A stretch of 43,419 nucleotides of DNA from Actinomycetota bacterium (GTDB lineage: Bacteria > Actinomycetota > Acidimicrobiia > Acidimicrobiales > Ilumatobacteraceae). This document shows, in pieces, positions 35,171 to 43,419 of the stretch. Every line of letters starts with the position of its first letter. Position 1 is the stretch's first letter. The stretch is taken from assembly GCA_026393475.1 (NCBI GenBank), contig JAPLAA010000051.1, positions 1 through 43,419 on the forward strand, written 5' to 3'. Position numbers and translations under genes: made by a program. The notes under the pieces are model-generated. The model worked only from the letters and a program-made list of their open reading frames with translations, had not been told where the DNA came from and made no database searches.

Positions 35171-36412
35171 GTGAGGGCTCGTCGGATCGCGCCGGCCCTG
35201 CTCGCGGCCGTGTCGCTGATGGGATCGCTCGCCGGATGCACGGACGATCGCACCGTGCGCGCCGGCGCTGCCGAGTCGACCGCCGCAACCGCCGCCACCG
35301 CTGCAGCGACGACCTCGGTGGACGCGCCGCCGGCGACGACGAACCCACCCGCGCCCGTGCCCACGAGTTCGACCGTGGCACCGACCACGACGACCATCAC
35401 GACGGCCACCACGACGACCCTTGCTCCGACCACCACCTCGACGGCCCCGGCGACCACCGCCACCGAGCCGACCGCTCCGCCGCTGCTGTCGGCCTCGTAC
35501 CCCAACCTGGCGACCGCGGTGTTCGGCCTGGCGCTCGACAACGTCGCCGTATCGGTCAGCGTGCACCGCGACGGCGTCGCGCCGTGGGGCATGGCGGCGG
35601 GTCGGCGCGCCGACGGCCAGGACGCCACCACCGACAGCCCGTTCGTGATCGCGAGCGTGAGCAAGCTGGTGACCGCGCTCTCGATCGCCCGCCTCGTCGA
35701 GCAGGGCGCGCTCACCACCGACACCGCCGTGCCGTGGGCGTCGCTCGGGCTGCGGACCGATCCGCTGTGGGCCGACGTCACCGTGCGCGAGTTGCTCGAT
35801 CACACCAGCGGCATGCCGATCAACCGCAAGAGTTGGCTCGACGACCCCGGCCCCTGCGCCGTCCCGCTGCAGGAGGCGGTGCTCGCGTCACCCACGATCG
35901 CCCGCACCACGTGGCAGTACTCCAACGGCAACTACTGCGCCCTCGGGATGCTCGTCGAGTCGATCACCGGCCGCACGCTCGACGAGGCGGCGTACGACCT
36001 CGTGTTCACGCCGGCGGGTGTCACCGGCCCGTACCTGTCGACCGACGGCATGCGCAGCGACAGCGTGCCCTCACCGCGCGGCGTCGCCCGGCTCGCTCGG
36101 CTCGGTGGGGCCGGCGCCTGGCTCGCCTCCACCGACGACCTCGTCGCGATGCTCGACACCGTCACCGCGGCCGATCTCGAGGTGCTGCGGTGGCCGGGCA
36201 TCATCCTCGACCAGTACGGCTGGGGACACACCGGCACGCTCGACGGGGCGAAGGCGTGCGCCTGGGTGCTCGAGGACGGGCGCACCACGGTGGCGGCCGT
36301 CGTCTCCGGTCCGAGGCCGGCCACCGGCGGCAAGGTGTGCGACGCCGTGCTCCCCGCGCTCGCCCTCGACCTCGGCATCTGGGCCGGCGACCCCCTCCGC
36401 AACCCGATCTGA
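35171..36412 (+). CDS. Beta-lactamase-family serine hydrolase, lipoprotein
   Basis: 413 aa from the GTG at 35171. A signal segment ends at a LAGC lipobox, followed by a very Thr/Pro/Ala-rich linker. The class C/DD-peptidase-like domain has the SxxK motif SVSK, YSN in WQYSNGNYC, and HTG in WGHTGTLDG in place of KTG. It should act outside the membrane as an esterase, DD-peptidase or related enzyme. It lies 1 bp after the YhhN gene and 6 bp before the GNAT gene. Confidence 0.92.
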   Translation: MRARRIAPALLAAVSLMGSLAGCTDDRTVRAGAAESTAATAATAAATTSVDAPPATTNPPAPVPTSSTVAPTTTTITTATTTTLAPTTTSTAPATTATEPTAPPLLSASYPNLATAVFGLALDNVAVSVSVHRDGVAPWGMAAGRRADGQDATTDSPFVIASVSKLVTALSIARLVEQGALTTDTAVPWASLGLRTDPLWADVTVRELLDHTSGMPINRKSWLDDPGPCAVPLQEAVLASPTIARTTWQYSNGNYCALGMLVESITGRTLDEAAYDLVFTPAGVTGPYLSTDGMRSDSVPSPRGVARLARLGGAGAWLASTDDLVAMLDTVTAADLEVLRWPGIILDQYGWGHTGTLDGAKACAWVLEDGRTTVAAVVSGPRPATGGKVCDAVLPALALDLGIWAGDPLRNPI

Positions 36413-36418
36413 TCACCG

Positions 36419-37144
36419 ATGCCGTCGATACCCCGCGCCTACCGAGCCCCGCTCCGGATGACAGCTCTGACGGTGGCGCTGATGGCGCTCACCCTGGTCG
36501 TGCACCATCGAGCCGGCGGTCCGTCCCAGGCCGCAGCGGGACTGGGCCGGGCCGAGGACGACCTCACCGTCGTGGCCGCCATCACCACGGCGCTCGTGGC
36601 CGCGCTGACCGCGGTGAGGTGGATCGACACCGTGCACCGGCCGCCATCGCTGATCAACGGGGAGCGCGTGGTGCTCCGGCCGATCGGGCGGTGGGACGGG
36701 CCGGAGGTCGCGAGGACGATCGACCAGGTCGTGCTCGACGAGAACCGCTGGCCGCCCGACAGCGCCGAGCGGATGAAGCGGCTGGCGCGACGAGGCGCGC
36801 TCAGCAACGACGCGGCCATCTTCGACGCATCGACCGACGACATCGTCGGCGTGGTGAGCCTGATCTTCGACGACCCGCGCCGGACCGCCACGCTCGGCAT
36901 CTGGATCGGACCCGACCATCGGGGCAGTGGCTACGGGAGCGACGCCATTGGCGCCGCCGCCCGTCTGGCCCACGGCCTGGGGTACGGCACAACCGCGCTG
37001 ACCAGCCCGACCAATGCGGCCGTGCATCGTGCGCTCGAGCGAGCCGGCTTCGTGCGTACCGGGACCGTCGAGCACGTCTTCGCCACCGGTGAGGCGATCG
37101 ACGCGATCCGATTCGAACACCGCGGCACGGCCGACCCCGGCTGA
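36419..37144 (+). CDS. Membrane-anchored GNAT acetyltransferase
   Basis: 241 aa. Two N-terminal hydrophobic segments (TALTVALMALTLVVHH and VAAITTALVAALTAV) anchor the protein. The GNAT domain starts NGERVVLRPIGRWDG and has IVGVVSLIFDD, TATLGIWIGPDHRGSGYGSDAIGAA (acetyl-CoA loop) and TNAAVHRALERAGFVRTG. This is the RimJ/RimL-like branch, which acetylates N-termini or small amines; membrane tethering is unusual. Third gene of the YhhN / serine hydrolase unit. Confidence 0.87.
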   Translation: MPSIPRAYRAPLRMTALTVALMALTLVVHHRAGGPSQAAAGLGRAEDDLTVVAAITTALVAALTAVRWIDTVHRPPSLINGERVVLRPIGRWDGPEVARTIDQVVLDENRWPPDSAERMKRLARRGALSNDAAIFDASTDDIVGVVSLIFDDPRRTATLGIWIGPDHRGSGYGSDAIGAAARLAHGLGYGTTALTSPTNAAVHRALERAGFVRTGTVEHVFATGEAIDAIRFEHRGTADPG

Positions 37145-37167
37145 TCGGCGAGGGCTCGCCGATCAGC
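37140..37167. terminator. Bidirectional palindromic terminator
   Basis: GCTGATCGGCGAG (37140-37152) pairs perfectly with CTCGCCGATCAGC (37155-37167). The stem includes the GNAT stop codon (37142-37144) and ends 8 bp before the amidohydrolase stop. It should terminate transcription from both sides. Confidence 0.75.
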
Positions 37168-37174
37168 GTGAGCG

Positions 37175-38932
37175 TCAGCTGCGGACGAGGCGACCGGGGC
37201 GCTCGCCGGTGTCGGCGTCGTGGCGGCGGGTGACCACACCGTTCACCATCGTCGCCAGGTAGCCCTGCACCGGCTGGATCAGCCGGGTGCCGCCGGCGGG
37301 CAGGTCGTGGAACGCCTTCGGCGGAGCCACGGTGAGCCGCTCGTGGTCGATCACGTTGATGTCGGCGCGCAGGCCCGGGGCGAGCGTGCCGCGATCGGCG
37401 AAGCCGTAGAGCGCGGCGTTGCGCGACGTCTGCTTCGCGACGACGAACTCGAGCGGGATCTGCTCGCCGCGACGACGGTCGCGGGTCCAGTACGTGAGCT
37501 GGGTGCTCGGCATCGACGCGTCGCAGATGAGCGTCACGTGCGCGCCGGCATCGCTGAGGCCGGTGACCGTGGCTGGATGGGTGAGCATCTCGCGCACCAC
37601 CTCCTGGGCCTGGTGGACGTCGAGGCCACCCATGAGCGAGCCCATCACGCGGCCGTCCTGCTCGAGCAGGAAGTCGTACATCACGCTCAGGATGTCGTCG
37701 CCGGTGGCCGCGGCGCGAGCGCCCAGGCACTCCGACATCTGCGGCTCGTAGTCGACCGGATCGGCGAGCGGGTAGATGACCGGCGCCGCCCGCTGGAACA
37801 GGCCGAACACGTTGGCCATCGAGCCGGGCTCGTCGACGCGCTGATCGGGCTCGGCGAGGATCGCTGCCTTCACCTCGGGCTTCGCCATCTCGCGCACACG
37901 CTCGGCGAGCGGCAACGACGCGAGGCGCATGTACGTGGGTCGACGCTGGAAGGCGTGGTAGCCCGACAGGCCGGTGACCAGACCGATCGGCCGCGACGAC
38001 ACCTGCGGGAACAGCTGTGCGCCGGCCGCGTTCATCACCAGCGTCTCGGCGAGGATCTCGCGGAACATGTCGGGCGAGTAGTCGGGCGACTGCACCAGCG
38101 TGAAGGTGACGGGCCTGCCGCTCTCGCGCGACACCATGTTCATCACCTGAAGTTCTTCCAGCGGTGAGAACGGCTCGCCGCCGAGCGCCTCGAGCTTGCC
38201 GACAGTGCCCGACGGGATCATCTCGAACACGCCCTTGCCGGCGGCCCGCATGGCCTGCGCGATCGCGACGAGCTCCTGCTCGGGCGCGAACGTGCCCGGC
38301 ACCGGCGAACCCCACAGCGACCGGTGACCGATCGTGCGCGACGTGCTGAAGCCCACCGCGCCGGCCTCGATCGCCTCCTGCACGAGGCGGCCCATCTCCG
38401 CCAGGTCGTCGGCCGTGGCGTCCTCGTTGTCGGCGCCGCGCTCGCCCATCACGTAGTAGCGCAACGCGCCGTGCGCGACCTGCGCGCCGATGTCGAGCGA
38501 GAACTGGCGGCCGGCGATGTAGTCCATGTAGTCGGGGAAGGTCTCCCAACGACCCCACTCGATGCCTTCGTACAGCGCCGTGCCGGGGATGTCCTCCACG
38601 CCCTCCATCAGCTCGATCAACGACTTCTCGCCGCCGGCACGCACGGGCGCGAACCCGACACCGCAGTTGCCCATCACGATGGTCGTGACACCGTTGCCGG
38701 CCGAGGGATCCATCTCCTCGTCCCAGCTCACCTGGCCGTCGTAGTGGGTGTGCACGTCGACCCAGCCCGGCGTGACGATCGCTCCGTCGGCGTCGATCGT
38801 GTTCGCGGCGGCTTCGGTGATGGTGCCGCCCACCTGGACGATGCGGCCGTCGCGCACACCGATATCGCCGCGTACGCCCGGCGTGCCGGTGCCGTCGACG
38901 ATGGTGCCGCCCTTGATGACGTGATCGAGCAT
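37175..38932 (-). CDS. D-aminoacylase-type amidohydrolase
   Basis: 585 aa from the ATG at 38932, preceded by GGGGGACC; the frame continues upstream without a plausible start. Motifs are [39 protein letters not shown] (metal HxH), [32 protein letters not shown] (metal Asp) and [12 protein letters not shown]. This is the N-acyl-D-amino-acid deacylase branch of the amidohydrolases. The substrate is not certain, and such genes often act on other amides. It converges on the GNAT gene across a palindromic terminator. Confidence 0.9.
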   Translation of the reverse strand: MLDHVIKGGTIVDGTGTPGVRGDIGVRDGRIVQVGGTITEAAANTIDADGAIVTPGWVDVHTHYDGQVSWDEEMDPSAGNGVTTIVMGNCGVGFAPVRAGGEKSLIELMEGVEDIPGTALYEGIEWGRWETFPDYMDYIAGRQFSLDIGAQVAHGALRYYVMGERGADNEDATADDLAEMGRLVQEAIEAGAVGFSTSRTIGHRSLWGSPVPGTFAPEQELVAIAQAMRAAGKGVFEMIPSGTVGKLEALGGEPFSPLEELQVMNMVSRESGRPVTFTLVQSPDYSPDMFREILAETLVMNAAGAQLFPQVSSRPIGLVTGLSGYHAFQRRPTYMRLASLPLAERVREMAKPEVKAAILAEPDQRVDEPGSMANVFGLFQRAAPVIYPLADPVDYEPQMSECLGARAAATGDDILSVMYDFLLEQDGRVMGSLMGGLDVHQAQEVVREMLTHPATVTGLSDAGAHVTLICDASMPSTQLTYWTRDRRRGEQIPLEFVVAKQTSRNAALYGFADRGTLAPGLRADINVIDHERLTVAPPKAFHDLPAGGTRLIQPVQGYLATMVNGVVTRRHDADTGERPGRLVRS

Positions 38933-39073
38933 GGTGGTCCCCCGAGCTGTGTCGCCGGGCTCACGCCCGGAACGAATCCCCGAGCCGAAGTGTACGACGC
39001 CCCCCGGTGACCGCCCGGGCCGGAGCGGGCGTCGGGTCGGAGACGGACGGGGCCGGGGTGCCAGGCTCTCGGC

Positions 39074-39451
39074 GTGCAGTACCGACCCGACGCCGCAGAG
39101 CTGCTCGACGCCGTCGCCTCGTTGTTGGAGGACGACGTCATCGCCGCCGTGCCGGCGCATCTCCAACACCAGGTGCGCGTGGCCGCCAACCTGTGCCGGA
39201 TCCTCGAACGCGAGGCGACGGTCGGGCCCGCGAACGATGCCGCCGAACGGGGCCGGCTGGCCGACGTGCTCGGTGCCGACGACGACCGGGACCTCGTGTC
39301 GCTGCGCGCCGACCTGGCCGAGATGCTCGCCGACCCTGCGCCGATCGATCCCGCGCTCGACCGCTCGATCCGCGACGCGCTCCTGGCGACGCTGCGCGCC
39401 GACCTCGCGATCGCGAAGCCCGGCTACGGCGCGACGACGGGGGCGCCGTGA
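39074..39451 (+). CDS. DUF6285-domain protein
   Basis: 125 aa from the GTG at 39074. The sequence VASLLEDDVIAAVPAHLQHQVRVAANLCRILEREA resembles DUF6285, a small helical domain often encoded beside, or fused to, APH-family phosphotransferases. Here its stop overlaps the start of such a gene (GTGA at 39448-39451), supporting a joint role. Function is unknown. Confidence 0.8.
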   Translation: MQYRPDAAELLDAVASLLEDDVIAAVPAHLQHQVRVAANLCRILEREATVGPANDAAERGRLADVLGADDDRDLVSLRADLAEMLADPAPIDPALDRSIRDALLATLRADLAIAKPGYGATTGAP

Positions 39452-40455
39452 CCGATCGACCGAACCCCGACGACGCGCTGCGCGACTGGCTGCGCGCCAC
39501 CTGGCAGCTCGGCCCCGATGACCACCTCCACGTCGGTGTCGTCGGCCAGAGCACGGCCGGCGCCCGGCGACGCAACCTCGTGCTCGAGATCACCGGTGGC
39601 CCACGCCCGGGTCGCTACGTGGCGACGGTGCTGCCCACCGCCGACATCGCGATCCTGTCGATGGTCGATGAGGCGGCGATCCGCATGCTCGCCCGCGACC
39701 ACGGTGTGCCGGTGCCCGAGGTGATCGGCGTGAGCGTCGACGAGTCGGTGCTGGGCGGGCAGTTCTTCATCAGCGAGTTCATCGCCGGCGAGACCATCCC
39801 CCGCCGGTTGCTCCGCCTCGTCCGCGAGCACGACATCGGAGCGCGCATCGTCGGCCAGCTCGGCGAGGCGTTCGCCCGACTCCACGAGATCGACCCGGCG
39901 CTCGCACCGGCCGCGATCGGTGCTCCGCCCGCTCCCGTCGGCGCCGCGCTCGACGCGGTCAGCACGGTGATCGACAACCTGCTGCAGCCCGAGCCCGCGT
40001 TCTCCTACGCGCTGCGGTGGCTGCGCGAACACCGGCCCACCGAGCCGCCGCAGCGGCGCATCGTGCACGCCGACGTGCGCACCGGCAACATCATCGTCGA
40101 CCACACCGGGCTGCGGTCGATCCTCGACTGGGAGACGGCCAAGGTCGGCGACCCGATGGAGGACCTCGCGTGGGTGTGCACCCGCATGTGGCGATTCGGC
40201 GAGGACCACTTCACCGTCGGCGGACTCGGCACCGTCGATCAGCTCCGCGACGCCTACGTGGCGGCGGGCGGCACGTGGGACGAGCAACGCTTCCACTGGT
40301 GGCGCGTGCTTGTGACGATGCGCTGGGGAACGGGGCTCGCCGGCCAGGCGGCGATGCACCTCGACGGCCGGTTCTCGTCGGTCGTGATGGCGGCGAGCGG
40401 CCGGCGTGTGGCCGAGTTGGCCTACGACGCGCTGACCCTCATCGACGCCGGCTGA
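39448..40455 (+). CDS. APH-family phosphotransferase
   Basis: 335 aa from the GTG at 39448. The kinase-like core has FFISEFIAGETIPRRLL, the catalytic loop VHADVRTGNIIVD (HxDxxxxN) and LDWETAKVGDPMEDLAW (metal Asp). The N-lobe lysine usual in strand 3 is not evident (RYVATVLP). This resembles the acyl-CoA-dehydrogenase-associated branch of the family (ACAD10-like) rather than antibiotic kinases. The substrate is unknown. Translationally coupled to the DUF6285 gene. Confidence 0.88.
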   Translation: MTDRPNPDDALRDWLRATWQLGPDDHLHVGVVGQSTAGARRRNLVLEITGGPRPGRYVATVLPTADIAILSMVDEAAIRMLARDHGVPVPEVIGVSVDESVLGGQFFISEFIAGETIPRRLLRLVREHDIGARIVGQLGEAFARLHEIDPALAPAAIGAPPAPVGAALDAVSTVIDNLLQPEPAFSYALRWLREHRPTEPPQRRIVHADVRTGNIIVDHTGLRSILDWETAKVGDPMEDLAWVCTRMWRFGEDHFTVGGLGTVDQLRDAYVAAGGTWDEQRFHWWRVLVTMRWGTGLAGQAAMHLDGRFSSVVMAASGRRVAELAYDALTLIDAG

Positions 40456-40484
40456 CGCCGGGTTCGGCGCTGGATCGACTCGCG

Positions 40485-40517
40485 ATCAGCGCGGGATCAG
40501 CACGGGATCAGCGCGGG
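40485..40517. repeat. 11-bp tandem repeat, three units spanning a stop codon
   Basis: ATCAGCGCGGG (40485-40495), ATCAGCACGGG (40496-40506), ATCAGCGCGGG (40507-40517). The third unit contains the stop codon (40508-40510) of the DEAD-box gene on the minus strand. The other two repeat the end of that gene downstream of its stop. Confidence 0.93.
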
Positions 40518-42307
40518 TCGTCGACGTAGCGACGGACGTTGGCGCGCTTGCCCTTCACCTTGGCGTTCTGCAGCGCACCGATCACCTCGTCGACGGTGTG
40601 CTCGGGCACGCCGACGGTGCTGAAGTGCTCGGAGATCCAGATCGGACCGATCTGCTTGCCGACGAGGTTGGTCTCGTTGGCGATCGTCCACACCAGGTCC
40701 TGTGGACGGATGCCGTCCTTGCGGCCCACGCCGAGCCGCAGCCGCGCCGTGCCGGCGGGCGGTCCCGACCGCTCGCCGCGTTCGGGGCGATCGCCACGGT
40801 CGAAGCTGCGCTCACCACGGTCGCCGCGATCAGAGCCCTTGCGGTTCTGGGCGTTGTCGCGCGACGGCTTGGGCTTGTCGCGTTCCAACCGGTGCGAGGC
40901 GTCGGGGATCTCGCGCTCGTCGTCGCTCGCGCCCGATGCGGCGTGGACGAGCTTGATCGCCGCCAGCGCGATCTCGGTGGCGTCGAAGTCCTCGAGCAGG
41001 GTGTCGAGCACGACCTCGTAGTCCTCGAGGTCCTCGGCGGCGAGCGCTTCGCGCACCTGGTTGAGCGTGAACTCGATCTGCTTCGCGCGCAGGTCGGCCA
41101 CGGTGGGCACCTTCTCGATCGAGATCTTCCGCTTGGTGAGACGCTCGATGTTGGCGAGCTGACGCTGCTCGCGCGGCTCGGCGAGCGTGATCGCCACGCC
41201 CTCGCGTCCGGCGCGGCCGACGCGGCCGATGCGGTGCACGTAGGCCTCGGGGGCCGACGGCACGTCGTAGTTGACGACGTGGGTGAGGGTGTCGATGTCG
41301 AGGCCGCGAGCGGCCACGTCGGTGGCCATCAGCAGCTCGGCGGTGCCCGAGCGGACGCGGCCCATCACCCGGTCGCGCTGTTCCTGACTCATGCCGCCGT
41401 GCAGCGCCTCGGCGCGATACCCGCGGCCGTTCATCGTCTCGGTGAGCTGGTCGACCTCGTCGCGCGTGCGACAGAACACGATCGCTGCGGTGGGCGTCTC
41501 GACGTCGAGGATGCGCCCGAGCGCGGCCGGCTTGTGGGCACGCTGGACGATGTAGGCGCTCTGGCGGATGCGGGGCGTGTTGGCGAGCGAGTTCTGCCCG
41601 CCCTGGCCCACCTGGATCCGCTGCGGGTCGCGCAGGTACTTCTTCGCGATCGAGTTGATGCGCGGCGGCAGCGTGGCCGAGAACAGCACGGTCTGGCGTG
41701 CGGTCGGCGTGGCATCGAGGATGCCCTCGATCTCGTCGGCGAAGCCCATGTCGAGCATCTCGTCGGCCTCGTCGAGCACGACGACCTCGACCGAGTCGAG
41801 CTGCAGCGTGCCGCGCGCGATGTGGTCGAGGGCACGGCCGGGCGTGGCGACCACGACGTGCACACCGTCGTGCAGCGCGTGGAGCTGCCGGCCGATCGGC
41901 TGGCCGCCGTAGATGGGCAGCACCTTCGCACCCAGGTCGCGGCCGTACTTGTACATGGCCTCGGACACCTGCACCGCGAGCTCGCGGGTGGGCACCAACA
42001 CGAGCGCGTACGTGACGGGCTTGCCCTCCTTGGGTGGCATCCGGTTGAGGATCGGCAGCGCGAACGCGGCGGTCTTGCCGGTGCCGGTGGCCGCCTGACC
42101 GACGAGGTCGCCGCCCTGCAGCAGCAGCGGGATGGTCTCGCGCTGGATGGCGGTGGGCTCCTCGTAGCCGAGGCGCACCAGCGCCGACAGCAGCTCGGGG
42201 CGGAGGTTCAGCGAATCGAACCCGAAGGGGGCGTCGACGGACGCCGCGGAGTCGCTGGCCGGCTCGGTGACCGGTTCGGGGGCGTCGTCGACGTCAGGCT
42301 CGTTCAT
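40508..42307 (-). CDS. deaD: DEAD-box RNA helicase with DbpA-type RNA-binding domain
   Basis: About 599 aa from the ATG at 42307 (MNEPDVDD); an ATG 8 codons earlier is less likely. Q motif GYEEPTAIQRETIP, Walker A ATGTGKT, PTRELA, LDEADEML, FSATLPPRI, ATDVAARGLDID and HRIGRVGRAGR complete the helicase core. A charged Arg/Asp/Gly-rich linker follows (GSDRGDRGERSFDRGDRPE). The C-terminal domain (RLRLGVGRKDGIRPQDLVWTIANE) is the DbpA/CsdA RNA-binding fold. It unwinds structured RNA, probably in ribosome assembly or cold adaptation. An 11-bp repeat array spans its stop codon. Confidence 0.95.
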   Translation of the reverse strand: MNEPDVDDAPEPVTEPASDSAASVDAPFGFDSLNLRPELLSALVRLGYEEPTAIQRETIPLLLQGGDLVGQAATGTGKTAAFALPILNRMPPKEGKPVTYALVLVPTRELAVQVSEAMYKYGRDLGAKVLPIYGGQPIGRQLHALHDGVHVVVATPGRALDHIARGTLQLDSVEVVVLDEADEMLDMGFADEIEGILDATPTARQTVLFSATLPPRINSIAKKYLRDPQRIQVGQGGQNSLANTPRIRQSAYIVQRAHKPAALGRILDVETPTAAIVFCRTRDEVDQLTETMNGRGYRAEALHGGMSQEQRDRVMGRVRSGTAELLMATDVAARGLDIDTLTHVVNYDVPSAPEAYVHRIGRVGRAGREGVAITLAEPREQRQLANIERLTKRKISIEKVPTVADLRAKQIEFTLNQVREALAAEDLEDYEVVLDTLLEDFDATEIALAAIKLVHAASGASDDEREIPDASHRLERDKPKPSRDNAQNRKGSDRGDRGERSFDRGDRPERGERSGPPAGTARLRLGVGRKDGIRPQDLVWTIANETNLVGKQIGPIWISEHFSTVGVPEHTVDEVIGALQNAKVKGKRANVRRYVDDPR

Positions 42308-42316
42308 GCCCGGTCC

Positions 42317-42322
42317 AGGGTA
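42317..42322 (-). promoter_or_regulatory. -10-like box TACCCT for the DEAD-box gene
   Basis: On the minus strand TACCCT precedes the ATG at 42307 by 9 nt. This is slightly more than the other boxes listed, so it is a weaker case. Confidence 0.35.
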
Positions 42323-42354
42323 ACGGTGCATCCGACCAGGTCAGTCACACCCCG

Positions 42355-43377
42355 TCAGATGTAGTCGCGGCGTTGCAGCCAGGTGAAGCACAGCCATCCG
42401 GGCAGGATGGGGAACCAGAAGGTGCACAGCCGGTAGAGGAACACCGCTGGCACGGCCACCGACCGGTCGAGCCCCGCGGCCACCAGGCCAGCGATGAGCG
42501 CAGCCTCGACCGCGCCGAGCCCGCCGGGCGTCGGCGCGGCCGAGCCGACCGCGGCGCCCACCAGGAACACCGCACCGGCCGTCGCGAACGGCAGGCCGCC
42601 ACCGAACGCACGCATCGACAGGTACATGGCCATCAGGTAGCTGGTGGTGACGATCATCGAGCCACCGATCAGGGACGCGAGCTTGCGGGGTCGCCGGAAC
42701 ACGCCCGCCATGCCGTGCAGCGCCCGACGCAGGATCGGCAGGAGCCGGTCGACCATCGCCCGACGGGTGGGCGGGATCGCCAGGCCGAGTGCAGCGAGCA
42801 GGGCCGTGATCGCGAGCGCGACGAGAAGCCACTTCGGGTCGGGCAGGCGGAACGACTCGAACGCGTCGCGGCCGGCCCAGAACACGAACACTCCGATGAG
42901 CGACATGTGGCCGACGAAGCCGGCGATGGTGTTCATGCCGACGCCCGACACCGCGATCGTGCGCGACACGCCCTGCCGTTCGAGAAAACGGATGTTGAGT
43001 GCCATCCCACCGATGCTCGCCGGGGCGACCTTGCTGGCGAACGCGGAGCCGACCTGGGTGATGAACAGCGGACGCCGGCGGACGTGTTGCACGATCGCAC
43101 CGCTGAGGCTGAGCGTGGCGCCGAGGTACGTGACGGAGGCGGCAACGAGCACGGCGGGCAGCCACGCCCAGTTGGCGTCGCGCACCTGATCGAAGATCTC
43201 CGGCAGGTCGGCGAACTGCGGGAGCAGGAACCACGTGGCACCGGCGAGCACGACGAGGGTGACGACCGTCTTCCGGTTGATCCGCTGCAGCGGTTCGAGC
43301 TCGGCCTCGTCGACCTCGATCGGGTCGGACGACCGTGCCGTGACGGCCTGCAGGTCCTTGCGCCTCGCCGACCTCAC
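42355..43377 (-). CDS. YbhN/UPF0104-family membrane protein (flippase-like)
   Basis: 340 aa from the GTG at 43377. After an acidic, cytoplasmic N-terminus come about seven to eight helices. Family signatures are GSAFASKVAPASIGGMALNIRFLERQGV and VGSAAPTPGGLGAVEAALIAGL, both typical of the lysylphosphatidylglycerol-synthase transmembrane (flippase-like) domain. No aminoacyl-transferase domain is attached, so it may be a lipid or intermediate flippase only. A TAGCGT box 6 nt before the GTG suggests leaderless translation. It lies upstream of, and on the same strand as, the DEAD-box gene's downstream neighbours but is separately promoted. Confidence 0.88.
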   Translation of the reverse strand: MRSARRKDLQAVTARSSDPIEVDEAELEPLQRINRKTVVTLVVLAGATWFLLPQFADLPEIFDQVRDANWAWLPAVLVAASVTYLGATLSLSGAIVQHVRRRPLFITQVGSAFASKVAPASIGGMALNIRFLERQGVSRTIAVSGVGMNTIAGFVGHMSLIGVFVFWAGRDAFESFRLPDPKWLLVALAITALLAALGLAIPPTRRAMVDRLLPILRRALHGMAGVFRRPRKLASLIGGSMIVTTSYLMAMYLSMRAFGGGLPFATAGAVFLVGAAVGSAAPTPGGLGAVEAALIAGLVAAGLDRSVAVPAVFLYRLCTFWFPILPGWLCFTWLQRRDYI

Positions 43378-43383
43378 ATGACG

Positions 43384-43389
43384 ACGCTA
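43384..43389 (-). promoter_or_regulatory. -10-like box TAGCGT for the YbhN-type gene
   Basis: On the minus strand TAGCGT is followed by CGTCAT and the GTG start at 43377, with no Shine-Dalgarno sequence. Confidence 0.5.
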
Positions 43390-43419
43390 ACGCCTGCGTC
43401 CCCGTCCACCGCACCGGCG

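Overview
The window is about 70% G+C by eye and has closely packed genes on both strands. Features that point to an actinomycete are the GTG starts, the actinobacterial families (LLM oxidoreductase, DUF2510 protein, PIG-L deacetylase, P450s with a 7Fe-type ferredoxin, DUF6285/APH pair), the Thr/Pro-rich lipoprotein linkers, and a tRNA-Ser with encoded CCA. My best guess is class Acidimicrobiia (Ilumatobacter-like); this is an inference from gene content, not a match I could run. No prophage, integrase, transposase, CRISPR array or large biosynthetic cluster is visible.

Layout. 1-3.2 kb: two translationally coupled cytochrome P450 genes (the second runs off the left edge), a divergent ferredoxin, a 109-bp nested palindrome, and a VOC protein. 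3.3-9.3 kb: a membrane protein, an N,N-dimethylformamidase-like protein, an alpha/beta hydrolase, an FMN split-barrel protein next to a relic of its own 3' end, and an HtrA-like lipoprotein protease. 9.4-15.5 kb: methyltransferase, PIG-L deacetylase, lipoprotein, tRNA-Ser(UGA), hydrolase, LLM oxidoreductase, GatB/YqeY protein and prephenate dehydratase. 15.7-19.1 kb: larB-larC (nickel-pincer cofactor synthesis, with a 24-His loop) converging on a DsbB-TlpA thiol-redox pair. 19.2-22.5 kb: a coupled rhodanese / ABC permease / ABC ATPase operon. 22.6-25.9 kb: a DUF2510 protein, an MBL-fold/Rieske fusion and a lipoprotein. 25.9-31.6 kb: L,D-transpeptidase / GH2 beta-galactosidase / lipoprotein operon, then GluQRS with a 2OG-Fe(II) oxygenase. 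31.9-37.1 kb: a GGDEF-EAL protein, a limonene-epoxide-hydrolase-like protein, and a tight YhhN / serine hydrolase / membrane-GNAT operon. 37.2-43.4 kb: D-aminoacylase-type amidohydrolase, DUF6285-APH pair, DEAD-box helicase, and a YbhN-type membrane protein.

Two window-wide patterns stand out. First, short tandem repeats (units of 11-21 bp) lie at or just past stop codons of at least six genes; in two cases the repeated unit is the end of the gene including its stop codon. Second, several genes have a TANNNT box 6-8 nt before the start codon and no Shine-Dalgarno sequence, which is what leaderless transcription looks like. The most unusual single protein is the MBL-Rieske fusion at 23.4-24.9 kb, which has the same two kinds of domain as CMP-Neu5Ac hydroxylase but in the opposite order.
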